NCBI RefSeq assembly: GCF_024139115.2
Contig: NC_085141.1
Span: 175,720,994 to 175,784,993, forward strand
Direction of reading: 5' to 3'
From: Armigeres subalbatus
Lineage: Eukaryota > Arthropoda > Insecta > Diptera > Culicidae
Length of the DNA stretch: 64,000 bases
Part shown: in pieces, positions 54,113 to 64,000 of the stretch
Layout of the letters: every line of letters begins with the position of its first letter
Position numbering within the stretch: the first letter of the stretch is position 1
The notes under the pieces: generated by a model
The model's database searches: none
Told to the model about the DNA's origin: nothing
The model's input: the letters and a program-made list of their open reading frames with translations, nothing else
Made by a program: the position numbers and the translations under genes

Positions 54113-54481
54113 GGGTTGATTGTTCTTTTAGGAAACAACCGTGTAAAATTTTATAGATTTTTTATGCAAGTAGCTTTCCCATTATGTAATTGATTTAGTG
54201 AAGCCGTTGTCGTTCAGAATTTTTTGATGGAATCTGAAATGAAATAGGAAGTAAACGAAAAAGTGCGTTAGAAACATAATAATGTTTTTTTTTTTGCAGT
54301 CAACTTGTATTTGTATCCATGAAATATTGTTTATTAAGTGAAATATAAATTTTAGTAAAGATAAAATGTTACATTTTGAGGCTGTTCCATTCCTGTTCTG
54401 GAAATATTAATGAAATGAATTAAGACATACCATTTGGTCTAATGTAAAAATTTGAGTTGAATATGGCGAAAAATGCTCTTT
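54113..54481. other. Unassigned
   Basis: AT-rich with no gene or recognised repeat. Confidence 0.5.
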
Positions 54482-54580
54482 ACTATGTCTGAAACTCGAT
54501 TATGCATTTGCACAACATACCTTTTCCAAACTAAATCTATCATATGTTGTGCAAATGCATAATCGAATTTCAGACATAGT
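54482..54580. repeat. Near-perfect 38-bp-stem hairpin
   Basis: The left arm actatgtctgaaactcgatt then atgcatttgcacaacata is complementary to 54543-54580 with a single mismatch, around a loop of about 21 bases. The right flank (attaatttccactccgggtggcat, first 20 bases diagnostic) resembles the tail of the SINE at 57.4-57.5 kb. High arm identity suggests recent origin or selection for pairing. Confidence 0.9.
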
Positions 54581-54589
54581 AATTAATTT

Positions 54590-56230
54590 CCACTCCGGGT
54601 GGCATAATACCCTGAACATTGGCAATGAATGTACGAAAAATGCTCTGTCTTCAGAGCTTTTCGACATTATGTTGATACTGTTTATACTATGTTCAAAATA
54701 AATGTAAAAATTCATAGAAAGTTGAGGATTTTTTGCACTTTCAACCAATGTATATGAAATAAAAAATATTGAAAAATTTTGCAGCCCATTTTTTCAAATA
54801 CGAGCTTTTGTGATTTAGATTCTTTTGCGTTGCACTGGTTGCAGGTTTAGGTGACCTCACACCTCGGGAATTTCGCTCGCGAATTTTGTCTCTATGCATT
54901 TTCAAATAAGTTTTTGGCACGGAAAATCATAAATTCGGCGAATACAAAGGGGGCAATAACGTACAGGGCATTTACACAACAATAGTGGGAAAAAAATCGC
55001 ATGATTGCACAACGTTAGCCGCATGGCCACGAAGTTCATCTTTTTTAGTAAACTTGTTTTACATGTGGTAAAATATTAAAACTTCAAACTCTCTATGCAC
55101 ATTATGTAGTAAGATTATAATTTATAAGTCAGTACTTCAACACCATCAACGAATAACTGGTACCTAGTGTTGACAAAATAATGTTTCAATCTGTGGCTTA
55201 AATTTACACCTATTTTAGGAATAATTCGTTTTCACATTCATCACAAAATAAAATGAAGTAGTTGGCTTTTGGTGAACAATGAGGCAACGAACTTCATGGA
55301 AGCGTACCCACGATTAACACATTCCTTGACCTATCATTTATCAAATTAGTGGGAAACGTCCGTCAGCCCGTATCATTAAGTGCTTAATTCGATTGATCAG
55401 TCCTTTTATCGCTTATTAGTTGATTGCCTGCCTCTCCACCTTCGAATTAATTCCAAAAGAGAACACATAAAAATAACCAGTAAACAATACCCTACTGCCT
55501 ACTCGTTCCCAGTCCCGCTGCCGTACTGCGTATGATGGGTCAATGCAATTCATCATTTCAGTCGAAATCAATTTGGCGGTTACACTTCAACAATGGCGCT
55601 GCGGGGATGACCATGACGTCAATTTTGATTTTGAAACCACGCACTCATCTCTTTCTTCGAGATTCTCGTTTTATGTCAACGTGAATTGCCTTGCGTTCCG
55701 CTCGGTTCCATGTTTCGATCCCATCATTCGGACCAGAGCCAAACGAATTACCCTTCCTTTATGAAATTCGAACGTTTTCGGGAAAAGATATGTCTCTTCG
55801 GAGTCCGTTTCAAAGCGCGTCGCGATGCCCTTATCAAGCGCGGGATAATTTGTCATGATAGGTGTCATTAAAACGAAACGTGGGGTGAAAAGACATTTTA
55901 TTGATGCCATCGAGCAACCAATGAAGAAGCCGATGGCTTTTGAGAGTCGGCCTGTTTTACTCTTCTTGTACCGTAAGACGGGCAGACAAAACGTTTTAAA
56001 ATTGAAGTTTCTGTAAAACGATCACTTCAAAAAAATTTCTGCTATTCCAAGCACTCTATGATTAGTCGTAAGAATCCAGATAAGTAACTAAGGAAGAAGT
56101 AACCCAGTAAGAGAGCCAATAATCAACTAATAATCCAAACGAGTTTTATTAACATGAAACTTCTTCCCAATCTCTTATGGACCTGCAGTTGGACGCCAGT
56201 ATTTTATTTATATTAGATATAGATAGTATG
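54590..56230. other. Unassigned
   Basis: No recognised gene or transposon. A plus-strand frame at 55543-55764 begins just before an acceptor-like catcatttcag but has no domain and no matching partner. A SINE-head-like word (gttagccgcatggccacgaa) occurs at 55014-55033. Confidence 0.4.
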
Positions 56231-56504
56231 GGCATTACATCCCCACACTAGGACAGAGCCGTCTCGCAGCTTAGTGTTCATATTAAGCACTTCCACAGTT
56301 ATAAACTGCGAGGTTTCTAAGCCAAGTTACCATTTTTGCTTTCGTATATCATGAGACTAACACGATGATACTTTTATGCCCAGGGAAGTCGAGACAATTT
56401 CCAATCCGAAAATTGCCCGGACCGGCACCGGGAATCGAACCCTGCCACCCTCAGCATGGTCTTGCTATGTAGCCGTGCGTCTTACCATACGACTAAGGAG
56501 GGCC
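56231..56504 (-). mobile_element. Feilai-like SINE
   Basis: On the minus strand: a tRNA-like head (ccctccttagtcgtatggta), B box gggttcgattccc, Feilai body and a short tail ending at the atgcccat boundary near 56231. The aag-type tail seen in the other copies is missing. No certain TSD. Confidence 0.9.
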
Positions 56505-57288
56505 CCCTATATTCGCTATAAAAATTCAAATTTTGAAGGCTTTCTAAAATGTAAATAGCATTCTGTCGAAAATAATCATATGATGGGTATAACTATTATG
56601 GAAATTGATTGCATTGAAACAACTCGTTAAAATTGCTTATTGCAAAGAATTTTCATCCAATGAAAAGGTCAACTAACTATAGGTGAATTATTTCAGGCTT
56701 TATTCAACATGAACATAATTCAGGATGGATGGCAGTTGAGTTTCTGGGAATGTTAGCATCTGGAAGACCGCCGTGCTTACTGATACTGCGTCCACCACAA
56801 CCATTCCTTAAATGGGTAAAAGTCACGAACCAGCGAGCAAGGTTAATAACATTCCTCAAATTTGAAGATGGATCGTAAATTACAGGCTCAACAGAAGGTC
56901 ACTGAAAACTTGATGAAATACCCATGTCAGGAAACAAAAGTCGATGCCTTGGTCGATGCTCTGAAAGCAAAAAAGATGCGATTGGTGATAAATCGTTTAA
57001 ATTATTGAGGTCAATTAAAGTTTTGCCATCGAATCAATCATCATATACACTACACGCCAAAAATATGGAAGCGCTCAAACTAGTATGAGGAACAACACCT
57101 TCTGTGGAATTGCAACATCCCGAGAAGTTTATCATCATCGTTTCAAAACCTGCACATTTATGAAGCTATATCTTCGATCATTTCCTATTTAGAACAAAGA
57201 AACCTACAGCAAAATTGTACACGATGCCGAGTGCATTGGGTCGAAGGAGAGTTTAGCTCCCTATACATTATATACAGGCCGACGGAGG
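56505..57288. other. Unassigned
   Basis: No gene or recognised repeat. The text near 56870-57060 has short codon-like stretches (tcgatgccttggtcgatgct) but no sustained frame. Confidence 0.4.
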
Positions 57289-57364
57289 TCCTTCGCAGCT
57301 TAGTTGTATTAAAACACCAGTCTAGCGTACTGTAGGGTCATGGGTTCGAGTCCCATCGAAGGGA
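57289..57364 (+). repeat. tRNA-like SINE head (Lys-like arms)
   Basis: A 76-base cloverleaf is visible: acceptor tccttcg/cgaaggg pairs in all 7 positions (one T-G), the T arm atggg-ttcgagt-cccat is perfect, and the anticodon arm ccagt/actgt pairs in four of five with loop ctagcgt (anticodon position agc). The D arm pairs poorly (gctt/aaac). The downstream body (57365-57500, with gtcgggtggtttaa) recurs near 54590, so I read it as a SINE head and not a functional tRNA gene. Confidence 0.55.
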
Positions 57365-57499
57365 AAGTGGTTACCTCCAATACATTTTCCAAATCAATAT
57401 CTTCCACATAATGTACAATTCACATATGAGTTTTCACAACATTGTAAATTAATGTCCAAGTCGGGTGGTTTAATCCCCGGAAATAGGCAATTAACTTTG

Positions 57500-57740
57500 A
57501 TTGAACAGAACTCCATAACAAAATTCAAAGAATTCCGAATCCGAATTGTTTTCTTAAGGAATAACGAATTTTTTTAAGACATTCCTGAAATAATGGCTAA
57601 AGCATTTTCTTAAAAAAAAGTCCGAAGGAATTCCCAAAGCAATTTCCGCAGACATTCCTAAACCCATTTCCAAAAAAAATTAAAAAAGGAATTTCCGAAA
57701 GAATTCCCTAAGGTTATTTCGGAATGTTTTCCTGAATTAC
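57500..57740. repeat. Diverged 12-bp minisatellite (outer fringe)
   Basis: Words such as ggaattcccaaagcaatttc and aaggaatttccgaaagaatt show that the 12-bp family of 58.4-64 kb already begins here in highly diverged form. Confidence 0.65.
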
Positions 57741-57756
57741 GAACAAATTTGAATCA

Positions 57757-58114
57757 TTTGTTTGAGAAACTGCATAAGTCCATTTTACACTATTTAGAGA
57801 AAACAACAAAAAACTGGTCTCGAACAAATTTGCACCGAATCTTTCGATTTATTCGATACAGGTCAATAGTTTTTGGCAAAACGCAATACCCTGGGGCACT
57901 TTCAGTGCAAAACATGTAAGCAGTACTCCACAATTGCTCTTCAAAGTAAGTGGACATATGTAGTTTCTCAAACAAACGAAAAAAAAATCATACATTCCTG
58001 AAAAAAAAAATTGTATTTTTTTGCCAGAATACGTATTTTTGGACGAGGATTTAGAATATATAAAAATCTCATTTTGACCAAAAATGTTACATATGCAGTT
58101 TCTCAAACAAACGG
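57757..58114. mobile_element. Inverted-repeat element
   Basis: tttgtttgagaaactgcata at the left faces its complement (atatgcagtttctcaaacaa) at 58092-58111. Another right-end-type copy (catatgtagtttctcaaaca) lies inside at 57955-57974. The inner copy suggests a tandem of two elements sharing a left end or an internal duplication. Confidence 0.65.
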
Positions 58115-58439
58115 TTCATTTACAATTCAATTTCCGATGGAATTTCCAATGTCGAATTCGTTTTTAAACCTGGGTCAGTGCCAACCCGAACCCGGAATAA
58201 AAAAAAACGTTTTCAGTTCCATCTGTCATTGGATATGTTGGTGTGCGTGGTATCGTGTTTGTTTTGATTTGAACCATTTATCGCCATACTGAACTTCACC
58301 AGTGCATTGGCAGTTCGTGGAATCAGATCGTGATAAAAACACTCAAGTACGCGCTTTGATTTTCGCGAACTGCAAAATTTACTTTTGAATGGATTAAGAA
58401 ATTAATGTAAGAAATTAACAACCAACATTTTTTTTATCG
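58115..58439. other. Unassigned
   Basis: No gene or recognised repeat. Confidence 0.5.
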
Positions 58440-60130
58440 AAGTTTCTCCAGTATTTTCGGTTTCCCAGGAGTTTCTCCTCCAACACCCCGGAGTTCTGCC
58501 TGGAATTGTTCTGGTTTTCCTCCGGGAATTCCTAAAAGAAATAATCCAGAATTTTTAGCAGGAGTTTTTATGGAAATTCTTGCTATTTTTCTTCTCTTCT
58601 TTCTGCTCCCAATTACTCCACCGGGAATTCTTTCAGGAATTCCTCCGAAAACTTTTAGTAATATTGCTGGACTTCCACCGGAAGTTATTTCGGAAATTCC
58701 TTCAGGTATTCCTTCGGAAATTTCTTCAGGAATTACTTTGGAAGTTCTTCAGGAATTCCTCCGAGTAAGTGCTGAAATTCCTTCAAAACATCCTTCGGAA
58801 ATTCCTTCAGAAAATCCTTGGAAAAGTCCTCCAGGAATTTCTTTGGAGGTTTCTTCAGGAGTTCCTCCGAAAAATTCCTCAATCTTTTTCCTCTGCAAAA
58901 TCCTAAAGGACTTCTTTTAAAAGTCCTTCCAAGAATACTTCGTGTAGCACAAGAAAGGACATGGATTCCTCCAGAGTTCCAGGAATTCTTCCTGAAGTTC
59001 CTCCAGGAGTTTTCCCGGAGATTCCACAAATAATTCCTCCGGAAGTTCCTCCAAGAATTCCTAAGAAAGTTCCTTCAGGAATTCCTCCGGAAGTTTCTCC
59101 GGGAATTTCTTCGGAGGAGTTTCCGGAGGAATTCCTGAAGGACTTCCGGGGAAATTCCTGGAGAGACTTCCGGAGGATTTTCTGGAGGGACTTCCGGAGG
59201 ATTTCCTGGAGGGACTTCCGGAGGATTTCCTGGAGGTCCTTCCGGAGGAATTCTTGGAGGAACTTCCAGAGGAATACCTGGAGGAACTTCCGGAGAAATT
59301 TCTGTAAGTACTGCTGGGAGAATTGGTAGAAGAACTGCCGGAGGAATTCCTGGAGGAACTTCCGGAGGAGTTTCTGGAGAGACTTTTTAAAGGAATTCCT
59401 GGAAGAACTTCCGGAGGAATTCCTGAAGGAACTTCCGGAAGAATTCCTGGAGGAGCTTCCGGAGGAATTCCTGGAGGAACTTCCTTAGGAATTTTTGGAG
59501 GGACTTTCCGAAGGAACTCTTGGGTACTTCCGAAGGAACTCTTGAGTACTTCCGAAGGAACTCTTGGGGACTTGGGATTCTTGGAGCAACTTCCGGAGAA
59601 ATTTCTAGAGGGACTTTTTAAATGAATTCCTGGAGGAGCTTTCGGAGGAATTCTTGAAGGGACTAACCGAAGAAATTCTGGAAATTCTGGTAGGATTTCC
59701 GGAGGAATTTCTGAAGGAACTTCATTAAGGGAATTTCTGAAAGGATTTCTGGAGGAATTTCTGGAGGATCTTTCACATTAATTCCTACGAAGACTTCCGG
59801 ACTAAGTCTTGGAGGAATTTCCGGGTGAATTTTTGGAGGAACTTCGGAGCTCCGGTACTTCTGGAAGAGTTCATGTAAGGACTTTCGTAGGAATGCCTGG
59901 AGGAATTTCTAGAAGAATTTTTGGAGGAATTCCCGGAGGAACTTCCGGAGGGACTGCTGGATGGACTTCCGTAGAAATATCTGGAGGGACTTTCGGAGGA
60001 ATTCCTGGAGGAACTTTCAGAGAAATTCTTGGAAGAAATTTCGTAGGCATTTTTGAAGGAATTTTCAGATGTATTCCTTGAAAAAATATGAAGAAATGCC
60101 TGAAATATTTCTCTTATGCATTCCTGGAAG
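58440..60130. repeat. Large 12/24-bp minisatellite with strand switch
   Basis: Units alternate aacttccggagg and aattcctggagg, giving a 24-bp higher-order period. They are sharpest at 59110-59500, where many adjacent units are nearly identical. Left of about 59110 the units read in the complementary sense (aattcctccggaagttcctc). Translation gives long Glu/Leu/Phe/Pro-rich frames on both strands (for example LPEEFLEELPEEFLE at 59326-59370). I regard these as artefacts of a quasi-palindromic repeat lacking stops, not genes. Confidence 0.9.
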
Positions 60131-60175
60131 ATTTTGCAATGGATTGTATACAAGAATTCAAGGAGGCAACCTGGG

Positions 60176-60457
60176 CCCTCCTTAGCTGTGCGGTAAGACG
60201 CGCGGCTACAAAGCAAGACCATGCTGAGGGTGGCTGGGTTCGATTCCCGGTGCCGGTCTAGGCAATTTTCGGATTGGAAATTGTCTCGACTTCTCTGGGC
60301 ATAAAAGTATCATCGTGCTAGCCTCATGATATACGAATGCAAAAATGGTAACCTGGCTTAGAAACCTCGCAGTTAATAACTGTGGAAGTGCTGAATGAAC
60401 ACTAAGCTGCGAGGCGGCTCTGTCCCAGTGTGGGGATGTAATGCCAATAAGAAGAAG
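60176..60457 (+). mobile_element. Feilai-like SINE, best-preserved copy
   Basis: It starts ccctccttagctgtgcggta, has B box gggttcgattccc, the full body with catgatatacgaatgcaaaa, and ends aatgccaataagaagaag. An 8-bp TSD, aacctggg, lies at 60168-60175 and 60458-60465. It inserted into the minisatellite. Confidence 0.94.
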
Positions 60458-60690
60458 AACCTGGGAGAATTATAAGGAGTTTGGCAGAATTCTCAAAGAA
60501 AATTATGAAAGAACTTACGAAAAAATTCTTTGGAGAAATACCGTATGATTTTTTGAAAGAACTACTTAAATAGTCAATGGGAGAATTTGCGAGCAAATTG
60601 TAAATGATTTATCGAAAGCCCATTATATTTCTGTTTCAAACAAATTCTCCTACATTCTACAGACTTTTGATTGAAGTTACAGACTTTTAC
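60458..60690. repeat. Minisatellite continuation after the SINE
   Basis: Diverged ttctcaaagaaaattatgaa-type and gaaagaacttacgaaaaaat-type units continue the 12-bp family for about 100-130 bp, then fade into unassigned AT-rich sequence. Confidence 0.6.
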
Positions 60691-61770
60691 AGACATTCAG
60701 TTTTCGAAAACTTTGGGCTGCCAAACAGATTCCTGTTGGGTTTTCCTATTAAACCATTTAGAGTTTTCAAACAAAATTGTTATGGGTATTTTGTAAGGAT
60801 TTCTATAAGGTTTCCAAACGGTATAATTTTCAAATTCCGAGCGGAGCCTTTTAGACTTTTGAACAGGATTCCTTTTGGATTCCAAACAATCCTTTCAGAA
60901 TGCCAAAGGGATGGATTCTTTGAAAAATCAAAATGATCAAAATGATCCAAACGAACCTAAAAAGGTTCCATTCAGAAGTCCAAAATTAATCCATTCTGAA
61001 GCCCAAAATGATCCAAAAATGAATGAACTTCCGAACGTAATCCTACTGGGTTTACTAACGGAACCCCTTCAAGTTTCTGAACGAAATCATTTTGAGCTTT
61101 CGAAAGGAATCACTCTAGGCTTCTCAAAGAAATCCTTTTGGACTTCAAAACGGAATTCTGATGGGATTCTGAACATAATCATTCTAGAATCCCAAACGGA
61201 ATACTTTTGGTCTTCCGAACGGAATCCTTTTGGACTTTCCAAAGAAATACTTCTAGACTTTCGATTGGAGCGTTCTGGATTTCTGAACGGAATCTTTTTC
61301 TGCTTCTGAACAATACTTAAGGTATTCCCTACAGAAGCCAAAAAGAGCTCCGTTCCGAAAACCTTTCAGTCCTTTCTCTGGGTTTCCGAACGAAATTATT
61401 TGACATTTTCTTAGGAATTCTTTAATATTTCTGAACGAAATTCTTTTGGGCTTCCAAAACAGAATTCTTTTGGGTTTCCAAACAAAACTTTGTTGGGCTG
61501 CTGAACGAAGTTATTTTGGACTTCATATTCAAACAGATTACTTTTAGGCTTTCAAAAAGAATACTTTTGGAATTCCGAGTGGAGTCGAGATTTTTTCCTT
61601 TTGGGATTCTGAAGTCGTAAAAGATTCCGTTTGAAAGCCAAAAGTATTTTGTTCGAAAGCGCAAAAAGAGTTCAGTTCGGAAGCCCAAAAAATTTTCAAA
61701 ACTCAAGGTTCTCCGTTTGTAAATCAAAAAAAAAACGGTGGTTCCGCTCTTTGGGTTTCTAAACGGATTT
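60691..61770 (+). repeat. 24-bp minisatellite, second copy of the 47.5-48.6 kb block
   Basis: Units like ttccgaacggaatccttttg repeat with decay. Longer colinear matches to the 47.5-48.6 kb block include gtttactaacg, cccttcaagtttctgaacga, ctgatgggattctgaacata and ggaatacttttggtcttccg in the same order. The two blocks therefore descend from one element and are not independent arrays. No Helitron-like terminus follows this copy. Confidence 0.88.
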
Positions 61771-62165
61771 ATTCGGATACTTGTTTTCAGTATCTCGTAC
61801 TTAACTCGACTAAGTCTTACATCGACTTCTTGATTATTGATACCTCTATATTCTACGTTGTCAAAAGTGTATGGTTTTTTATTAATTTTCTAATTCCTTT
61901 ACCTTCTAAACTCCATACAGACAAATACAGACATTTTGCTGAGATTGATACAGACATATAAAAATTGAATCTGGCATCCCTGGTGCGAACCCGACACCTT
62001 TGGTGTTGGAACTAGTGCGAACCTACCGTGATTTACTTGTGAAATTTATAAAAAATCACGTTAATAAAGTAATTTTAAAAAAATAGTGCGAACCTAGTTC
62101 CAAACTGAGCGAATAAAAAACGTCTTGACAGCGGTTAGGTTGGAACTGGTTCCAACCTAGGTTGG
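61771..62165. other. Unassigned, with small repeats
   Basis: ttttcagtatctcgtactta followed by actcgac resembles a dispersed repeat end. A small self-complementary cluster of ggttccaacctaggttgga lies at 62148-62166, and gtgcgaacct occurs three times near 61982-62095. Confidence 0.45.
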
Positions 62166-63940
62166 AATTTTTTAAAAACAAATTCGACATAAAATAATTT
62201 CCGAAGAAAGTCTTGAAAGAATTTGTTATGGAATTTCCGAAGAAATCTCGGAATTTTTTGAAGCAAGTCATTTCCTGAAAATTTGCGAAAGAATCCTTGG
62301 AGGAAATTCTGAAGAAATTCTTGGAAGAATTCAAAGAGATATTCAAGAATTTCGGAAACTCCTTCAGGAGGTCCTTCGAAAATTCCTTTAGGATTTCGTT
62401 CGGAAATAACTGAAAGAAATTTCAGCGGAATCACAAGAGCCTAAGGTATGGAATTTCCTATGGAATACCTGGAAGAACTTCTGAAAGTGTTGTTCAAGGA
62501 ATTCCTGAAGGAAATTTCGTAAGGGAGAAGACTGCTTAGACAAATTTTTAAGGAGCTTTTATTCATTAAAGATTTTGTGGAGGAATTTCTAGATTAATTT
62601 GCGAAGAATTATTAAAGAAATCACTTGAGAAGAGGGGAAATTAACGATGGAATTCCTGAAGAAATTTCCGAAGGTATGCTTGAAAGAATTTCTGGGTGAC
62701 TAACCGAATTAATTTCTGGGGGAGGATTTTCCTGACGAATGAATAAATTCATGAAATGTCACCTGAATGATTACAGACAAAATTTCCGAAGTAACGCCTG
62801 GAGTAAATTCCCAAGGATTTCTCGGATGCATTCGCAAAAGTGTGATGATAGATCGACTGCAAACCCGGATATTTTTGTTTTTTTTTTGCAACTCTTATCT
62901 CTAGATTCAAAACAGTTTTGTTTTACTACTGTCCGAATCTTCGAAGGACTTTTTCAGATATTCCTGAAGGAATTATTGAAAAAATCCAAAAGTATATGTG
63001 AAATAGGAATTTGTTCGGAAATTTCGTTGGAAATTCTTTCGAGGACTTTCTTAATAATTCTTTAGGAAATTCCTTCAAATTCCTTTCGAAATTCATGTCC
63101 CAAATCTATTCAAGTTGTTCTTCAGAAATTCTTCTTGAAATACATTTGGAAATTCCTCCAGGAATTCCTAAAATTTCTCCAGTAAATCCTCCAGAAATTT
63201 CTTTAGGAACTCTTCCAGGAGTAATTTATAAAGTTATTATTTGGTAAAACATCCCTAAAGGCCTTTGTAAATGTCTCCAAAAATTCCAATATAAAATTTC
63301 TTACAAAATTCCTGCAGGGATTATTTCATTGAAAAAATTCCTCCGGAAAATTATGGAAGAACGAAATAGGAAATCCTAAAAAAAAAATTTGGAAGCGTTT
63401 CTAACAGAAACTTTAAAGGATTTGCTAAAGACATTTCGTAAGGAAATTCTAAAGCATTGTTTAAAAAATATCCAAAATAATTTCCAAATAAAATTTACGA
63501 AGGATTCCTAGAAGAAACTCTAAGGGATTTTCTTAAGAGATTCCCGAGAGTATATTCAAAAGAAATTTCGAAGCAATTTCGAGAGAAATCTTCAAAAGTC
63601 TAAAGGAATTTCAAAGGTCTAAAAGAATTTCTTCTTTAAAGGAAGAATTGCTAAAAAACAGTCCGGGGGAATGACCGAAGGACTATCTAAATGAATTTTC
63701 GAAAAAAAATCCAGGAGAAACTCCTGAGTAAAATTTCGAAGTAATTTCAAGAATTTCTTCCTAGAGTTTCTAAAGGGATTTCCTGAGAAAGTACTGGCAG
63801 AATTCTTAAAAAGATATTCCAAAGAAATTCCTTCTTATAATTCAATTATAATATTGAATGTTCGAAGTAATATTATGAGGAATTTTCAAAGGAATTTCTG
63901 GATTTATCTCCGAAGTTATATCCGAAGGATTTAGTTACCG
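62166..63940. repeat. Diverged 12-bp minisatellite, right block
   Basis: Units such as aatttccgaagaaattcctg and aattccttcaggag persist to nearly the end of the window, more diverged than at 59 kb. Orientation again switches around 63.0-63.2 kb, where words such as aattcctccaggaattccta appear. Open frames on both strands are repeat translations. Confidence 0.75.
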
Positions 63941-64000
63941 AATGCGTCAACAATGAGACACACATGCATATAACCCTTAACTAATTAATAAAACTTAATA
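63941..64000. other. Window edge
   Basis: AT-rich sequence with no recognisable feature. Confidence 0.5.

Noticed and set aside
57289..57364. Functional tRNA gene
   Set aside because: The D stem is mispaired, the anticodon does not fit the tRNA-Lys-like body, and the flanking body recurs as a SINE.
59323..59625. 100-codon Glu/Leu-rich open frame
   Set aside because: It is a translation of the 12/24-bp minisatellite. Equivalent frames exist on both strands and follow the repeat period.
1..64000. Endogenous viral elements or a CRISPR-like array
   Set aside because: No viral protein motifs were recognised, and the tandem arrays lack constant repeats with unique spacers.

Overview
The window looks like a transposon-dense, AT-rich, mostly non-coding stretch of a mosquito genome, most likely Aedes. 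I base this on Feilai-like tRNA-derived SINEs (four copies), RTE/JAM1-like, R1-clade and I-clade non-LTR retrotransposons, many short inverted-repeat elements flanked by TA, and metazoan splice signals. I cannot separate Ae. aegypti from Ae. albopictus by eye. I saw no prokaryotic operons, CRISPR arrays or recognisable viral proteins.

Layout. 1-10.1 kb: unassigned DNA, an R1 3' fragment with target-site duplication (TSD), an RTE 5' fragment, then a 6.8-kb block bounded by inverted copies of one repeat. That block holds a TTAA-flanked 5.5-kb unit, a ~150-bp repeat family in both orientations and several foldback elements. 10.5-15.8 kb: a 5'-truncated RTE copy split by a 3.7-kb insertion (TGTAAC...GTTACA ends, 4-bp TSD) that itself carries two TA-flanked elements. 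15.9-17 kb: an inverted-repeat element invaded by a SINE and a hairpin element. 17-20.6 kb: unassigned sequence with one possible decayed gene. 20.6-23.8 kb: a nearly full-length but broken RTE with a 12-bp TSD. 25.3-27.7 kb: four adjoining tandem-repeat families. 27.8-37.5 kb: a three-level nest, an I-clade retrotransposon (minus strand) split by an RTE, itself split by a 2.9-kb TA-flanked DNA element. 37.6-38.25 kb: a second RTE family. 38.25-43.7 kb: mostly unassigned. 44.5-47.3 kb: an R1-clade element with intact ends but nearly all of its reverse transcriptase deleted. 47.3-48.8 kb: a 24-bp minisatellite ending in a Helitron-like terminus. 49.8-51.5 kb: a hAT element with a perfect 8-bp TSD. 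52.2-53.1 kb: another TA-flanked element. 57.5-64 kb: kilobases of degenerate 12/24-bp minisatellite around a SINE and a second colinear copy of the 47-48 kb repeat block.

Host gene. Two minus-strand exons with good splice sites and agreeing phase (53413-53682, then 43709-43798) suggest that at least the right part of the window lies in introns of one host gene. The intron between them is 9.6 kb and holds the R1, Helitron-like, hAT and TA-flanked elements. The encoded segment is polar, has an NPF motif and is otherwise unrecognised. All transposon coding regions I could read are broken, so any mobilisation would have to be in trans.
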